Source: Pseudomonadota bacterium
GTDB lineage: Bacteria > Pseudomonadota > Gammaproteobacteria > Burkholderiales > Burkholderiaceae_D
DNA length: 5,753 bases
NCBI GenBank assembly: GCA_018241865.1
Contig: JAFECY010000120.1
Span: 1 to 5,753 of the forward strand
Reading direction: 5' to 3'
The translations under genes were made by a program, and so were the position numbers. Below, one piece after another: positions 1 through 5,753 of this stretch (position 1 is its first letter; each line of letters begins with the position of its first letter). The notes under the pieces are model-generated. The model was not told the origin of the DNA. It did not search any database and was given only the letters and a program-made list of their open reading frames with translations.

Positions 1-370
1 CGCTATCCGCGTAGGCAGACAGGGGCAGATCGTCCGACAATACGGCAGCATCGATTTCCGCTGTTTCGGCGATTCGTACTTGCTGCTCATATTTGTACAT
101 ACCGACGAACACCAGCGCACCGATCAAGATCGGCATGGCTACGCCGATTCTGGTTGCCCAGGAAAGTTGTTCATCGATAAAGCTGCCGACCGGACTGGCC
201 AACGCGGCTTGGGTCAGACGCACGTGCAGTGGGCTTTCGCTTTTCTTGCGCGATAAAGCAATGTTGCGCGAGGAAGCCAACCGTTTGGTAGTGGCGGCTG
301 GCAATGTGTCGAGTCGTTCGTTCAGCGCATGCCGCACTTTGTAAGCAAAATTCAGTTCGGAGGTATTCAT
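1..370 (-). CDS. DUF3619 family single-pass membrane protein (partial, C-terminus beyond window)
   Basis: The minus strand is open from an ATG at 370-368 to the window edge, giving 123 residues with no stop, so the C-terminus is missing. The protein starts MNTSELNFAYKVRHALNERL. Residues 1-73 are soluble and rich in Arg and Lys (for example SRKK at 40-43). One hydrophobic helix spans about 75-92 (IGVAMPILIGALVFVGMY). An acidic tail follows, with EIDAAVLSDDLPLSAY at 105-120, which I recognise from DUF3619 proteins of betaproteobacteria. The positive-inside rule puts the N-terminus in the cytoplasm and the tail in the periplasm. The start overlaps the sigma factor stop in an ATGA, and an AAAGGA site (379-384 on the plus strand) precedes it, so the two genes are translationally linked. 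The function is unknown. The topology and position would fit a regulator of the sigma factor, but this is inference. Family assignment is from memory, fairly sure. Confidence 0.85.
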   Translation of the reverse strand, partial: MNTSELNFAYKVRHALNERLDTLPAATTKRLASSRNIALSRKKSESPLHVRLTQAALASPVGSFIDEQLSWATRIGVAMPILIGALVFVGMYKYEQQVRIAETAEIDAAVLSDDLPLSAYADS

Positions 371-936
371 AAGTCAATTCCTTTGGCTTTCAAGGCTATT
401 GCAAGAGTATGTGTTGCACGTGAGCAGTGTGTCTTGACACTTCCTACAGAACATCCCATTGCGGCAGCGGTTTCGGCCACATCCATATCTTCCCAGTAAC
501 GCATCAGAAAGGCTTCCCGTTGACGGGGAGGTAGTTTTTGTATTTCCTCATCGATGATGTTGAGAATTTGCTCACGTTCGAGCTTGTCTGCGCCGGATTC
601 CGCGGCTTGGCTGCCTTCTTCTGGCGTGTAGCTTTCCAGCAAATCAAAGTCTTCGGCGCCGTCCGTGTCGCCGCCCATGCTGGAAAACAAGCTGACCCAA
701 GTGTTTCGCACCTTTTCACGGCGGAAATAATCATGAATGGTGTTTTGCAGTATGCGCTGGAATAGCAGGGGAAGTTCCGCCGCCGGTTTGTCGCCGTATT
801 TTTCCGCCAGCTTAATCATGGCATCTTGCACAATATCCAATGCCGATTCGTCTTTGCGAACAGCATAGACGGCTTGCTTGAAGGCGCGGCGCTCGACGTT
901 TTCGAGGAAATCGGAAAGTTCTTTGTCGGTGGCCAT
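367..936 (-). CDS. RNA polymerase sigma factor, ECF-like sigma-70 family
   Basis: This 189-residue protein has the two-domain layout of small sigma factors. Region 2 (about residues 10-80) includes DIVQDAMIKLAEKYG (34-48) and the region 2.3/2.4-like stretch FQRILQNTIHDYFRRE (59-74). An acidic Gly/Ser/Glu-rich linker spans about 86-118. Region 4 (about 122-184) contains LPPRQREAFLMRYWEDM (135-151) and the helix-turn-helix ETAAAMGCSVGSVKTHCSRA (155-174). It should direct core RNA polymerase to a specific promoter set, which the sequence does not reveal. I chose the ATG at 936-934 (MATDKELSDFL) because remembered homologues begin there. The reading frame continues upstream to an ATG at 1011-1009, but those 25 extra residues do not resemble the family. 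No strong Shine-Dalgarno site precedes the chosen start. It overlaps the DUF3619 gene by 4 bases. Confidence 0.9.
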   Translation of the reverse strand: MATDKELSDFLENVERRAFKQAVYAVRKDESALDIVQDAMIKLAEKYGDKPAAELPLLFQRILQNTIHDYFRREKVRNTWVSLFSSMGGDTDGAEDFDLLESYTPEEGSQAAESGADKLEREQILNIIDEEIQKLPPRQREAFLMRYWEDMDVAETAAAMGCSVGSVKTHCSRATHTLAIALKAKGIDL

Positions 937-1009
937 GCAAAGGCTGGGTCTTGATGCGAACGGACGGCTGAGCGCCGCAGATTGGATGTGTCGGTACGAG
1001 CAGTGCTGC

Positions 1010-1038
1010 ATCCTAGCAAAAAAGCGCGCGTTTGTGCG
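1010..1038 (-). promoter_or_regulatory. candidate extended -10 promoter for the sigma factor gene
   Basis: Read on the minus strand, TGC-TAGGAT (1018-1010) forms an extended -10 element, with TAGGAT matching 4 of 6 consensus bases. A poor -35 (CGCACA, 1038-1033) lies 17 bases upstream. Transcription would start about 65-70 bases before the sigma ATG at 936. It overlaps the hairpin at 1018-1046. The match is weak and chance is a real alternative. Confidence 0.22.
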
Positions 1039-1046
1039 CCGTTTTT
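1018..1046. terminator. hairpin flanked by A-run and T-run, possible bidirectional terminator
   Basis: The sequence is A6, then GCGCGC (1024-1029), loop GTTT, GTGCGC (1034-1039), two unpaired bases, then T5 (1042-1046). The core has six pairs including one G-T. The A and T runs can extend the stem or act as the U-tract in either direction. It lies between two divergent genes, so it could block read-through both ways and insulate the ilv operon from the sigma gene. It could also be an operator-like inverted repeat. Only 6 core pairs and a 2-base bulge make it a moderate call. Confidence 0.4.
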
Positions 1047-1088
1047 ACGCAAAATGCTTGATTTCAAAGGCTTTTCGGCGGATTTTCC

Positions 1089-1117
1089 TTGACCAGAATG
1101 GTGCGACGCATTAAGGT
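1089..1117 (+). promoter_or_regulatory. weak candidate promoter for the ilvB-ilvH operon
   Basis: TTGACC (1089-1094, 5 of 6 consensus) is followed after 17 bases by TAAGGT (1112-1117, 3 of 6). GGTAAT at 1115-1120 matches better but leaves a 20-base spacer. If used, transcription would start near 1125 and give an ilvB leader of about 310 bases. I saw no better sigma-70 site between here and the ilvB start. Confidence 0.25.
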
Positions 1118-1120
1118 AAT

Positions 1121-1433
1121 GCTCCCCTTGCGCAATCCCGAGAGGGGCCAGGCTGGTGCAGGCAGAGCACATGATGCTTCGCATGTAACCGGCTGCTTCA
1201 AAAATTTGAAAGCTGTTTGCTCTAACCCACGCCACAAGTGTGAGAGACCCACAGCGGCACTTTAGCGACTCTGGCTGAACGACGTGCTCAAGTTTCGTTT
1301 TGAACCGCATCCACGGGTGCGCGCCGAAGCGGGATGTCCGCACAACAAAGGAACGCCTTCGTACTATTGCGCCGTCTGGTTTCGCAGGAGAGAGCATCCG
1401 ATCAATTTCCAATGGACCTTGAAAGGACAAAGT
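1121..1433 (+). promoter_or_regulatory. possible structured 5' leader of ilvB
   Basis: The region before ilvB holds no convincing gene but has several small stem-loops: CCCCTT/GAGGGG (1124-1129 with 1142-1147), GTGC/GCAC (1156-1159 with 1167-1170), TTCAAA-AA-TTTGAA (1197-1210), CGCATCC/GGTGCG with a bulged T (1306-1312 with 1316-1321) and GCGG/CCGC (1329-1332 with 1338-1341). A cis-regulatory RNA called the ilvH motif has been described upstream of acetohydroxyacid synthase genes in Betaproteobacteria. I cannot reproduce its consensus, so membership is only a suggestion. No leader peptide with runs of Leu, Val or Ile codons is visible, and no terminator with a T-run stands just before ilvB. 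Confidence 0.3.
1422..1427 (+). promoter_or_regulatory. ribosome binding site that fixes the ilvB start
   Basis: AAAGGA lies 6 bases before the ATG at 1434. The open frame extends 50 codons further upstream to a GTG at 1284 with no such site, so this motif decides the start. CCT (1417-1419) can pair with AGG (1424-1426) around a TGAA loop, which would weakly mask the site. Confidence 0.75.
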
Positions 1434-3149
1434 ATGAGTTCAGAAATCACAGGCGCAGAAATCGTTGTGCGCTGCTTGGCCGATGAAGGCGTCGAACATG
1501 TGTTCGGCTACCCCGGCGGTGCAGTGCTCTACATCTACGACGCCATCTTCAATCAGGAAAAATTCCAGCACATTCTGGTTCGGCATGAGCAAGCAGCCGT
1601 TCATGCGGCCGATGCTTATTCGCGCAGTTCCAATAAGGTCGGCGTCGCTCTGGTGACTTCCGGCCCCGGCGTCACCAATGCGGTGACGGGTTTGGCCACT
1701 GCCTACATGGATTCGATTCCGATGGTGGTCATCTCCGGCCAAGTGCCCTCGACCGCGATCGGCCAGGATGCCTTCCAAGAATGCGATACGGTCGGCATTA
1801 CCCGCCCGTGCGTCAAGCACAACTTCTTGGTCAAGGATGTCAGGGATCTGGCATCGACCATGAAAAAAGCTTTCTTTATCGCCACCACCGGCCGGCCCGG
1901 CCCGGTACTGGTCGATATTCCCAAAGACATCACCATGCACAAGTGCGAGTACGCGTACCCGAAAGAGGTCGAGATGCGCTCGTACAAGCCGGTGGAAAAA
2001 GGCCATGCCGGCCAAATCCGCAAGGCGCTGCAGTTGTTGTTGCAAGCAGAACGGCCGATGATCTACACCGGCGGCGGCGTGATTTTGGCCGACGCCGCAC
2101 CCGAACTGAATGCGCTGGTTGATAAACTGGGCTTCCCCTGCACCAATACCCTGATGGGTCTGGGCGCTTACAAGGCGAGCAGCGAGCTGTTCGTCGGTAT
2201 GCCCGGCATGCACGGTACTTACGAAGCCAACATGGCGATGCAGCATTGCGACGTGTTGATTGCGATCGGTGCACGCTTCGACGACCGCGTGATCGGTAAT
2301 CCGAAACATTTCTCTTCGCATGCGCGCAAGATTATTCATATCGACATCGATCCATCGTCGATTTCCAAGCGCGTTAAGGTCGATGTGCCCATCGTCGGCA
2401 ACGTCAAGGAAGTGCTGCAAGATTTGCTGGCACAGCTTGCCACTGCCGAAGCCAAGCCCAACGCCGCCGCGCTGACCGACTGGTGGAAACAGATCGGTCA
2501 ATGGCGCGGTCGTGAATGCTTGAAGTACGCGCTTTCCAGCGAGGTCATCAAGCCGCAAGCGGTGGTCGAGAAAGTCTGGGAAGTCACCAAGGGCGACGCC
2601 TTCATTACCTCCGATGTCGGTCAGCACCAGATGTGGGCCGCGCAGTACTATCGGTTTGACAAGCCGCGCCGCTGGATCAATTCCGGCGGCCTAGGCACCA
2701 TGGGTGTCGGTCTGCCCTACGCGATGGGTGTGCAGATGGCCAATCCCGATGCAACGGTCGCCTGTATCACTGGCGAAGCCTCGATCCAGATGTGTATACA
2801 AGAGCTGGCAACTTGCAAGCAGTATCACCTGACGCCGAAGATCATTCTGTTGAACAATCGTTTCCTCGGCATGGTGCGGCAGTGGCAACAAATCGATTAC
2901 GGCTCGCGCTATTCCGAGTCTTACATGGATTCCCTGCCGGACTTCAACAAGCTGGTGGAATCCTTCGGTCATGTCGGCATGAAGATCGAAAACCCGAATG
3001 ATGTGGATGGAGCAGTGCGGGAAGCGTTTGCCATGAAAGACCGTTTGGTATTCATGAACTTCATTACCGATCAGACTGAAAATGTCTGGCCGATGGTGAA
3101 GGCTGGTAAAGGCTTGACTGAAATGCTCTTGGGTTCGGAGGATCTGTAA
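1434..3149 (+). CDS. ilvB: acetolactate (acetohydroxyacid) synthase, large catalytic subunit IlvB/IlvI
   Basis: This 571-residue protein catalyses the first common step of branched-chain amino acid synthesis: two pyruvates to 2-acetolactate, or pyruvate plus 2-oxobutyrate to 2-aceto-2-hydroxybutyrate. The cofactors are ThDP, Mg2+ and FAD, and it acts in the cytoplasm. The N-terminal ThDP domain (about 4-170) has VFGYPGGAVLYIYDAI (23-38) and the catalytic Glu52 in RHEQAAVHAADAY. The central domain (about 195-330) has GARFDDRVIGN around 279-289. The C-terminal ThDP domain (about 385-540) has SGGLGTMGVGLPYAMG and the motif from Gly447 to Asn474-Asn475. In that motif the usual GDG reads GEA (447-449). 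The length is close to E. coli IlvI (574), and with the 163-residue partner it could equally be named ilvI. The stop overlaps the ilvH start by one base (TAATG), so the subunits are coupled. It is clearly intact. Confidence 0.97.
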   Translation: MSSEITGAEIVVRCLADEGVEHVFGYPGGAVLYIYDAIFNQEKFQHILVRHEQAAVHAADAYSRSSNKVGVALVTSGPGVTNAVTGLATAYMDSIPMVVISGQVPSTAIGQDAFQECDTVGITRPCVKHNFLVKDVRDLASTMKKAFFIATTGRPGPVLVDIPKDITMHKCEYAYPKEVEMRSYKPVEKGHAGQIRKALQLLLQAERPMIYTGGGVILADAAPELNALVDKLGFPCTNTLMGLGAYKASSELFVGMPGMHGTYEANMAMQHCDVLIAIGARFDDRVIGNPKHFSSHARKIIHIDIDPSSISKRVKVDVPIVGNVKEVLQDLLAQLATAEAKPNAAALTDWWKQIGQWRGRECLKYALSSEVIKPQAVVEKVWEVTKGDAFITSDVGQHQMWAAQYYRFDKPRRWINSGGLGTMGVGLPYAMGVQMANPDATVACITGEASIQMCIQELATCKQYHLTPKIILLNNRFLGMVRQWQQIDYGSRYSESYMDSLPDFNKLVESFGHVGMKIENPNDVDGAVREAFAMKDRLVFMNFITDQTENVWPMVKAGKGLTEMLLGSEDL

Positions 3150-3640
3150 TGCGACATATCGTTTCTGTTTTGCTGGAAAATGAAGCGGGTGCTTTGTCGC
3201 GCGTGGTCGGTTTGTTTTCTGCCCGCGGCTACAATATCGAAACCCTGACCGTCGCGCCGACCGAAGATGCCACTCTGTCGCGCATGACTATTGTCACGAG
3301 TGGTTCGGATGACATCATCGAGCAGATTACCAAGCACCTGAATCGCTTGATCGAAGTGGTGAAGGTGGTCGATCTGACCGAGGGCGCACACATCGAGCGC
3401 GAGCTGATGTTGATTAAGGTGCGCGCAGTCGGCAAGGAGCGCGAGGAAATGAAGCGTACCGCCGATATTTTCCGTGGTCGCATCATCGATGTCACCGAGA
3501 AGACTTACACGATTGAGTTGACCGGCAACAAGGGCAAGCTCGATGCGTTCATCGACTCGATCGATCGTACCGCGATTCTGGAAACTGTCCGTACCGGCGG
3601 CTCTGGCATTGGTCGTGGCGAGCGGATTCTCAAAGTTTAG
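3149..3640 (+). CDS. ilvH: acetolactate synthase small regulatory subunit IlvH (IlvN family)
   Basis: This 163-residue protein is the same length as E. coli IlvH of isozyme III. It binds the catalytic subunit, raises its activity and carries valine feedback inhibition. The N-terminal ACT domain (about 1-76) begins MRHIVSVLLENEAGALSRVV. Asn11, Gly14, Ser17, Asn29 and Ala36, positions known from valine-resistant E. coli IlvH mutants, are all in the wild-type state, so I infer a valine-sensitive enzyme. The C-terminal half (about 77-163) has GAHIERELMLIKVRA, FRGRIIDVTEKTYTIELTG and GSGIGRGERIL, typical of the family. The ATG shares its A with the ilvB stop, and GGAGGA (3137-3142) sits 6 bases upstream. 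Co-expression with ilvB is near certain. ilvC follows after 103 bases. Confidence 0.97.
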   Translation: MRHIVSVLLENEAGALSRVVGLFSARGYNIETLTVAPTEDATLSRMTIVTSGSDDIIEQITKHLNRLIEVVKVVDLTEGAHIERELMLIKVRAVGKEREEMKRTADIFRGRIIDVTEKTYTIELTGNKGKLDAFIDSIDRTAILETVRTGGSGIGRGERILKV

Positions 3641-3669
3641 TCGTGGCTAGCTAGAAGATAGATAGTGTT

Positions 3670-3715
3670 GGGGACAGAGTGACGCTGCGCTTGACTCAGT
3701 CCCGCAAGGTTTTTT
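3670..3715 (+). terminator. imperfect inverted repeat with T-run between ilvH and ilvC
   Basis: GGGACAGAGT (3671-3680) pairs with ACTCAGTCCC (3694-3703) with one A-A mismatch and a 13-base loop. After six more bases comes T6 (3710-3715). It could act as a leaky terminator or attenuator that sets the ilvC level against ilvBH. The 6-base gap between stem and T-run makes it a poor classical terminator. The arms also resemble dispersed palindromes I associate with REP-type repeats in betaproteobacteria, so it may instead be a degenerate REP-like element. Confidence 0.4.
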
Positions 3716-3719
3716 AATT
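3691..3719 (+). promoter_or_regulatory. candidate internal promoter for ilvC
   Basis: TTGACT (3691-3696, 5 of 6) is followed after 17 bases by TTAATT (3714-3719, 3 of 6) in AT-rich DNA 25 bases before the ilvC ATG. The -35 lies within the loop and 3' arm of the inverted repeat, so hairpin and promoter share bases. A separate ilvC promoter is known in other bacteria, but here the -10 is weak. Confidence 0.3.
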
Positions 3720-3734
3720 GATTTGATTTCTTAG

Positions 3735-4760
<1,026 letters not shown>

Positions 4761-4784
4761 GCAATTACAAAGCTGCACAAACGC

Positions 4785-4818
4785 AATGGGGCGTACGAAA
4801 TGTACCGCCCCATTTTTT
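4785..4818 (+). terminator. rho-independent terminator of the ilv operon
   Basis: AATGGGGCG (4785-4793) pairs perfectly with CGCCCCATT (4806-4814). TAC/GTA extends the stem with one bulged C, leaving a GAAAT loop. T6 (4813-4818) follows directly. It starts 24 bases after the ilvC stop and is the strongest terminator in the window. Confidence 0.9.
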
Positions 4819-4821
4819 ACT

Positions 4822-4828
4822 GGAGGAG
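4822..4828 (+). promoter_or_regulatory. ribosome binding site that fixes the SIMPL gene start
   Basis: GGAGGAG lies 4 bases before the ATG at 4833. An in-frame ATG at 4800 lies inside the terminator hairpin and has no such site, so 4833 (or the next codon, also ATG, at 4836) is the start. Confidence 0.75.
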
Positions 4829-4832
4829 TGCC

Positions 4833-5582
4833 ATGATGATTTTCCGCATCGTTTTTCTGAGTCTTGCTTTGATGGTGGCATGGACGCCGGCGCAAGCGCA
4901 AGGAGTGGCGCAGAGCAACGGCACCTTGGCCATCGTTCCGGCAGAAGGGGAAGTCACGTTGGTCAATGACGAAGCGCGTACCACTTTCATGCTGGAGGAG
5001 CGAGATGCAGATAAGGCTGCGGCAGCATCGCGCGTCAACCAGAAAATGAAACAGGGCATGGAGCTGCTCAAGCGTGAAGATCCGCAAGCAAAACTCAAGA
5101 GCTATGGGTATTACACTTACCCAATCTATCCAGAAGATTCGGTGCGTGCGAACAACAAGGTACGGCAGCCGACCAGTTGGCGTGTTGGTCAATATCTTGA
5201 AATGAAAACGCTGAACTTGTCGTCATTGCCGAAAACCGTGGCGGCTGCCCAAAAGATTCTTGCTTTGAATGGCTTACAATTCGGCCTGAGCGAAGCGGCT
5301 ATCAAAAAGCTTGACGAGCAACGCATCGACGCCGCATATCGCAACCTGACGGGTCGTATTGCGGCGATTGCCAAGGCGATGGGACGCAAGCCGGGCGACG
5401 CGGTGCTGGAGTCAATAGACTTCGAGGGCTCTGGGGCCTATGCGCCGGCGGCTGGTATGGTTCAGGGAAGGATGGTACTGGCACGTGAGGTGGAAAAGCC
5501 GACACAGGTGGAGGAGCCGAGCTTCGAGCCGGGCGACACCACCTTGCACATGCGCGTGGTCGGCAAAGTACGATTCAAATAA
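4833..5582 (+). CDS. secreted SIMPL (DUF541) domain protein
   Basis: This 249-residue protein starts with a Sec signal peptide: MMIFR, a hydrophobic core IVFLSLALMVAW, then TPAQAQG, with likely cleavage after Ala22 (AQA|QG). The mature part (about 30-247) matches the SIMPL/DUF541 family that includes E. coli YggE and Brucella BP26/Omp28. Visible family features are the N-terminal strand GTLAIVPAEGEVTLVNDEA, a helix rich in Ala and Lys, WRVGQYLEMKTLNLSSLP in the middle, AYRNLTGRIAAIAKAMGRK, and a C-terminal strand ending in HMRVVGKVRFK. It should be periplasmic or envelope-associated. Relatives form ring oligomers and have been linked to stress resistance, but the role here is unknown. A putative lipoprotein gene follows after 21 bases, suggesting co-transcription. 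No cysteine or lipobox is present, so it is soluble once processed. Confidence 0.9.
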   Translation: MMIFRIVFLSLALMVAWTPAQAQGVAQSNGTLAIVPAEGEVTLVNDEARTTFMLEERDADKAAAASRVNQKMKQGMELLKREDPQAKLKSYGYYTYPIYPEDSVRANNKVRQPTSWRVGQYLEMKTLNLSSLPKTVAAAQKILALNGLQFGLSEAAIKKLDEQRIDAAYRNLTGRIAAIAKAMGRKPGDAVLESIDFEGSGAYAPAAGMVQGRMVLAREVEKPTQVEEPSFEPGDTTLHMRVVGKVRFK

Positions 5583-5603
5583 TTCACCCGAAGAGGAGAG
5601 GAA

Positions 5604-5753
5604 ATGAAGATCGCCCAATGCATGACGATTTGTGCTGTCAGTCTGCTTTTTGCGGGATGCAAGCCGGCCGACCCACCGCCCGATCTGGTCAAGACGCAAC
5701 GCGACGCGCTGGACAAAGCCAAGGCAGTCGAAGGGCAATTGCAGCGGAGCGCC
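5604..5753 (+). CDS. small putative lipoprotein (partial, C-terminus beyond window)
   Basis: An ATG at 5604 opens a frame that stays open for 50 codons to the window edge. AGAGGAGAGG (5592-5601) just upstream is a strong ribosome binding site. The N-terminus MKIAQCMTICAVSLLFAGCK is a short signal peptide ending in a lipobox-like LFAGC. Cys19 is the probable lipidated residue, though Phe at -3 is less usual than Leu. The mature part begins KPADPPPDLVKTQRDALDKA and looks like a Pro-rich tether followed by a charged helix, perhaps a coiled coil. I do not recognise a function. It follows the SIMPL gene by 21 bases and is probably in the same transcript, so both proteins may work in the envelope. 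Cys6 and Cys10 within the signal peptide are unremarkable. Confidence 0.75.
   Translation, partial: MKIAQCMTICAVSLLFAGCKPADPPPDLVKTQRDALDKAKAVEGQLQRSA

Noticed and set aside
1171..1188. Five-codon ORF (MMLRM) as an ilvB leader peptide
   Set aside because: Only one Leu codon, no run of branched-chain codons, a poor ribosome binding site and no adjacent terminator/antiterminator pair.
816..1430. Minus-strand open frame of 204 codons across the intergenic region
   Set aside because: It overlaps the sigma factor in another frame, has Cys/Arg/Ser-rich low-quality sequence and no recognisable domain or good start.
1284..1433. In-frame 50-codon extension of ilvB from a GTG
   Set aside because: It has no ribosome binding site, its sequence does not resemble acetohydroxyacid synthases, and AAAGGA sits correctly before the ATG at 1434.
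1440..2627. Minus-strand open frame of 395 codons opposite ilvB
   Set aside because: A shadow of ilvB codon usage, with His/Asp/Arg-rich sequence and no domain.
3647..3665. CTAGCTAG and nearby GATAGATAG short repeats after ilvH
   Set aside because: Too short to call a repeat element; no further copies in the window.

Overview
This window looks like ordinary chromosomal DNA of a betaproteobacterium, most likely a Burkholderiales member near Oxalobacteraceae (Herminiimonas, Janthinobacterium or Collimonas-like). The evidence is the ilvB-ilvH-ilvC order, the exact protein flavours (163-residue IlvH, 338-residue class I IlvC), the sigma factor/DUF3619 pair, and moderate GC content. The family-level placement comes from remembered protein families, not from a search.

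Left part, minus strand (1-936): an ECF-like sigma-70 factor of 189 residues overlaps by 4 bases (ATGA) a DUF3619-type single-pass membrane protein that runs off the left edge. The divergent intergenic region (937-1433, about 500 bases) holds no convincing gene. It contains a hairpin with T-runs on both sides (1018-1046), a weak candidate ilvB promoter near 1089, several small stem-loops that could form a structured ilvB leader, and a good ribosome binding site for ilvB.

Centre, plus strand (1434-4760): ilvB-ilvH-ilvC. Acetohydroxyacid synthase (catalytic IlvB plus valine-sensing IlvH) condenses pyruvate units, or pyruvate with 2-oxobutyrate. Ketol-acid reductoisomerase (IlvC) then makes the dihydroxy acids on the way to valine, leucine and isoleucine. 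ilvB and ilvH share one base (TAATG). ilvC follows after a 103-base gap that holds an imperfect palindrome and a promoter-like site. A strong intrinsic terminator (4785-4818) closes the operon.

Right part, plus strand (4833-5753): a secreted SIMPL/DUF541 protein begins only 14 bases after the terminator T-run. After a 21-base gap comes the start of a small putative lipoprotein that is cut by the window edge.

I see no CRISPR array, transposase, phage gene, tRNA or rRNA. Nothing here is clearly a new system. The points most worth checking are the sigma/DUF3619 pair, the ilvB leader, the GEA variant of the ThDP motif in IlvB, and the imperfect palindrome before ilvC.
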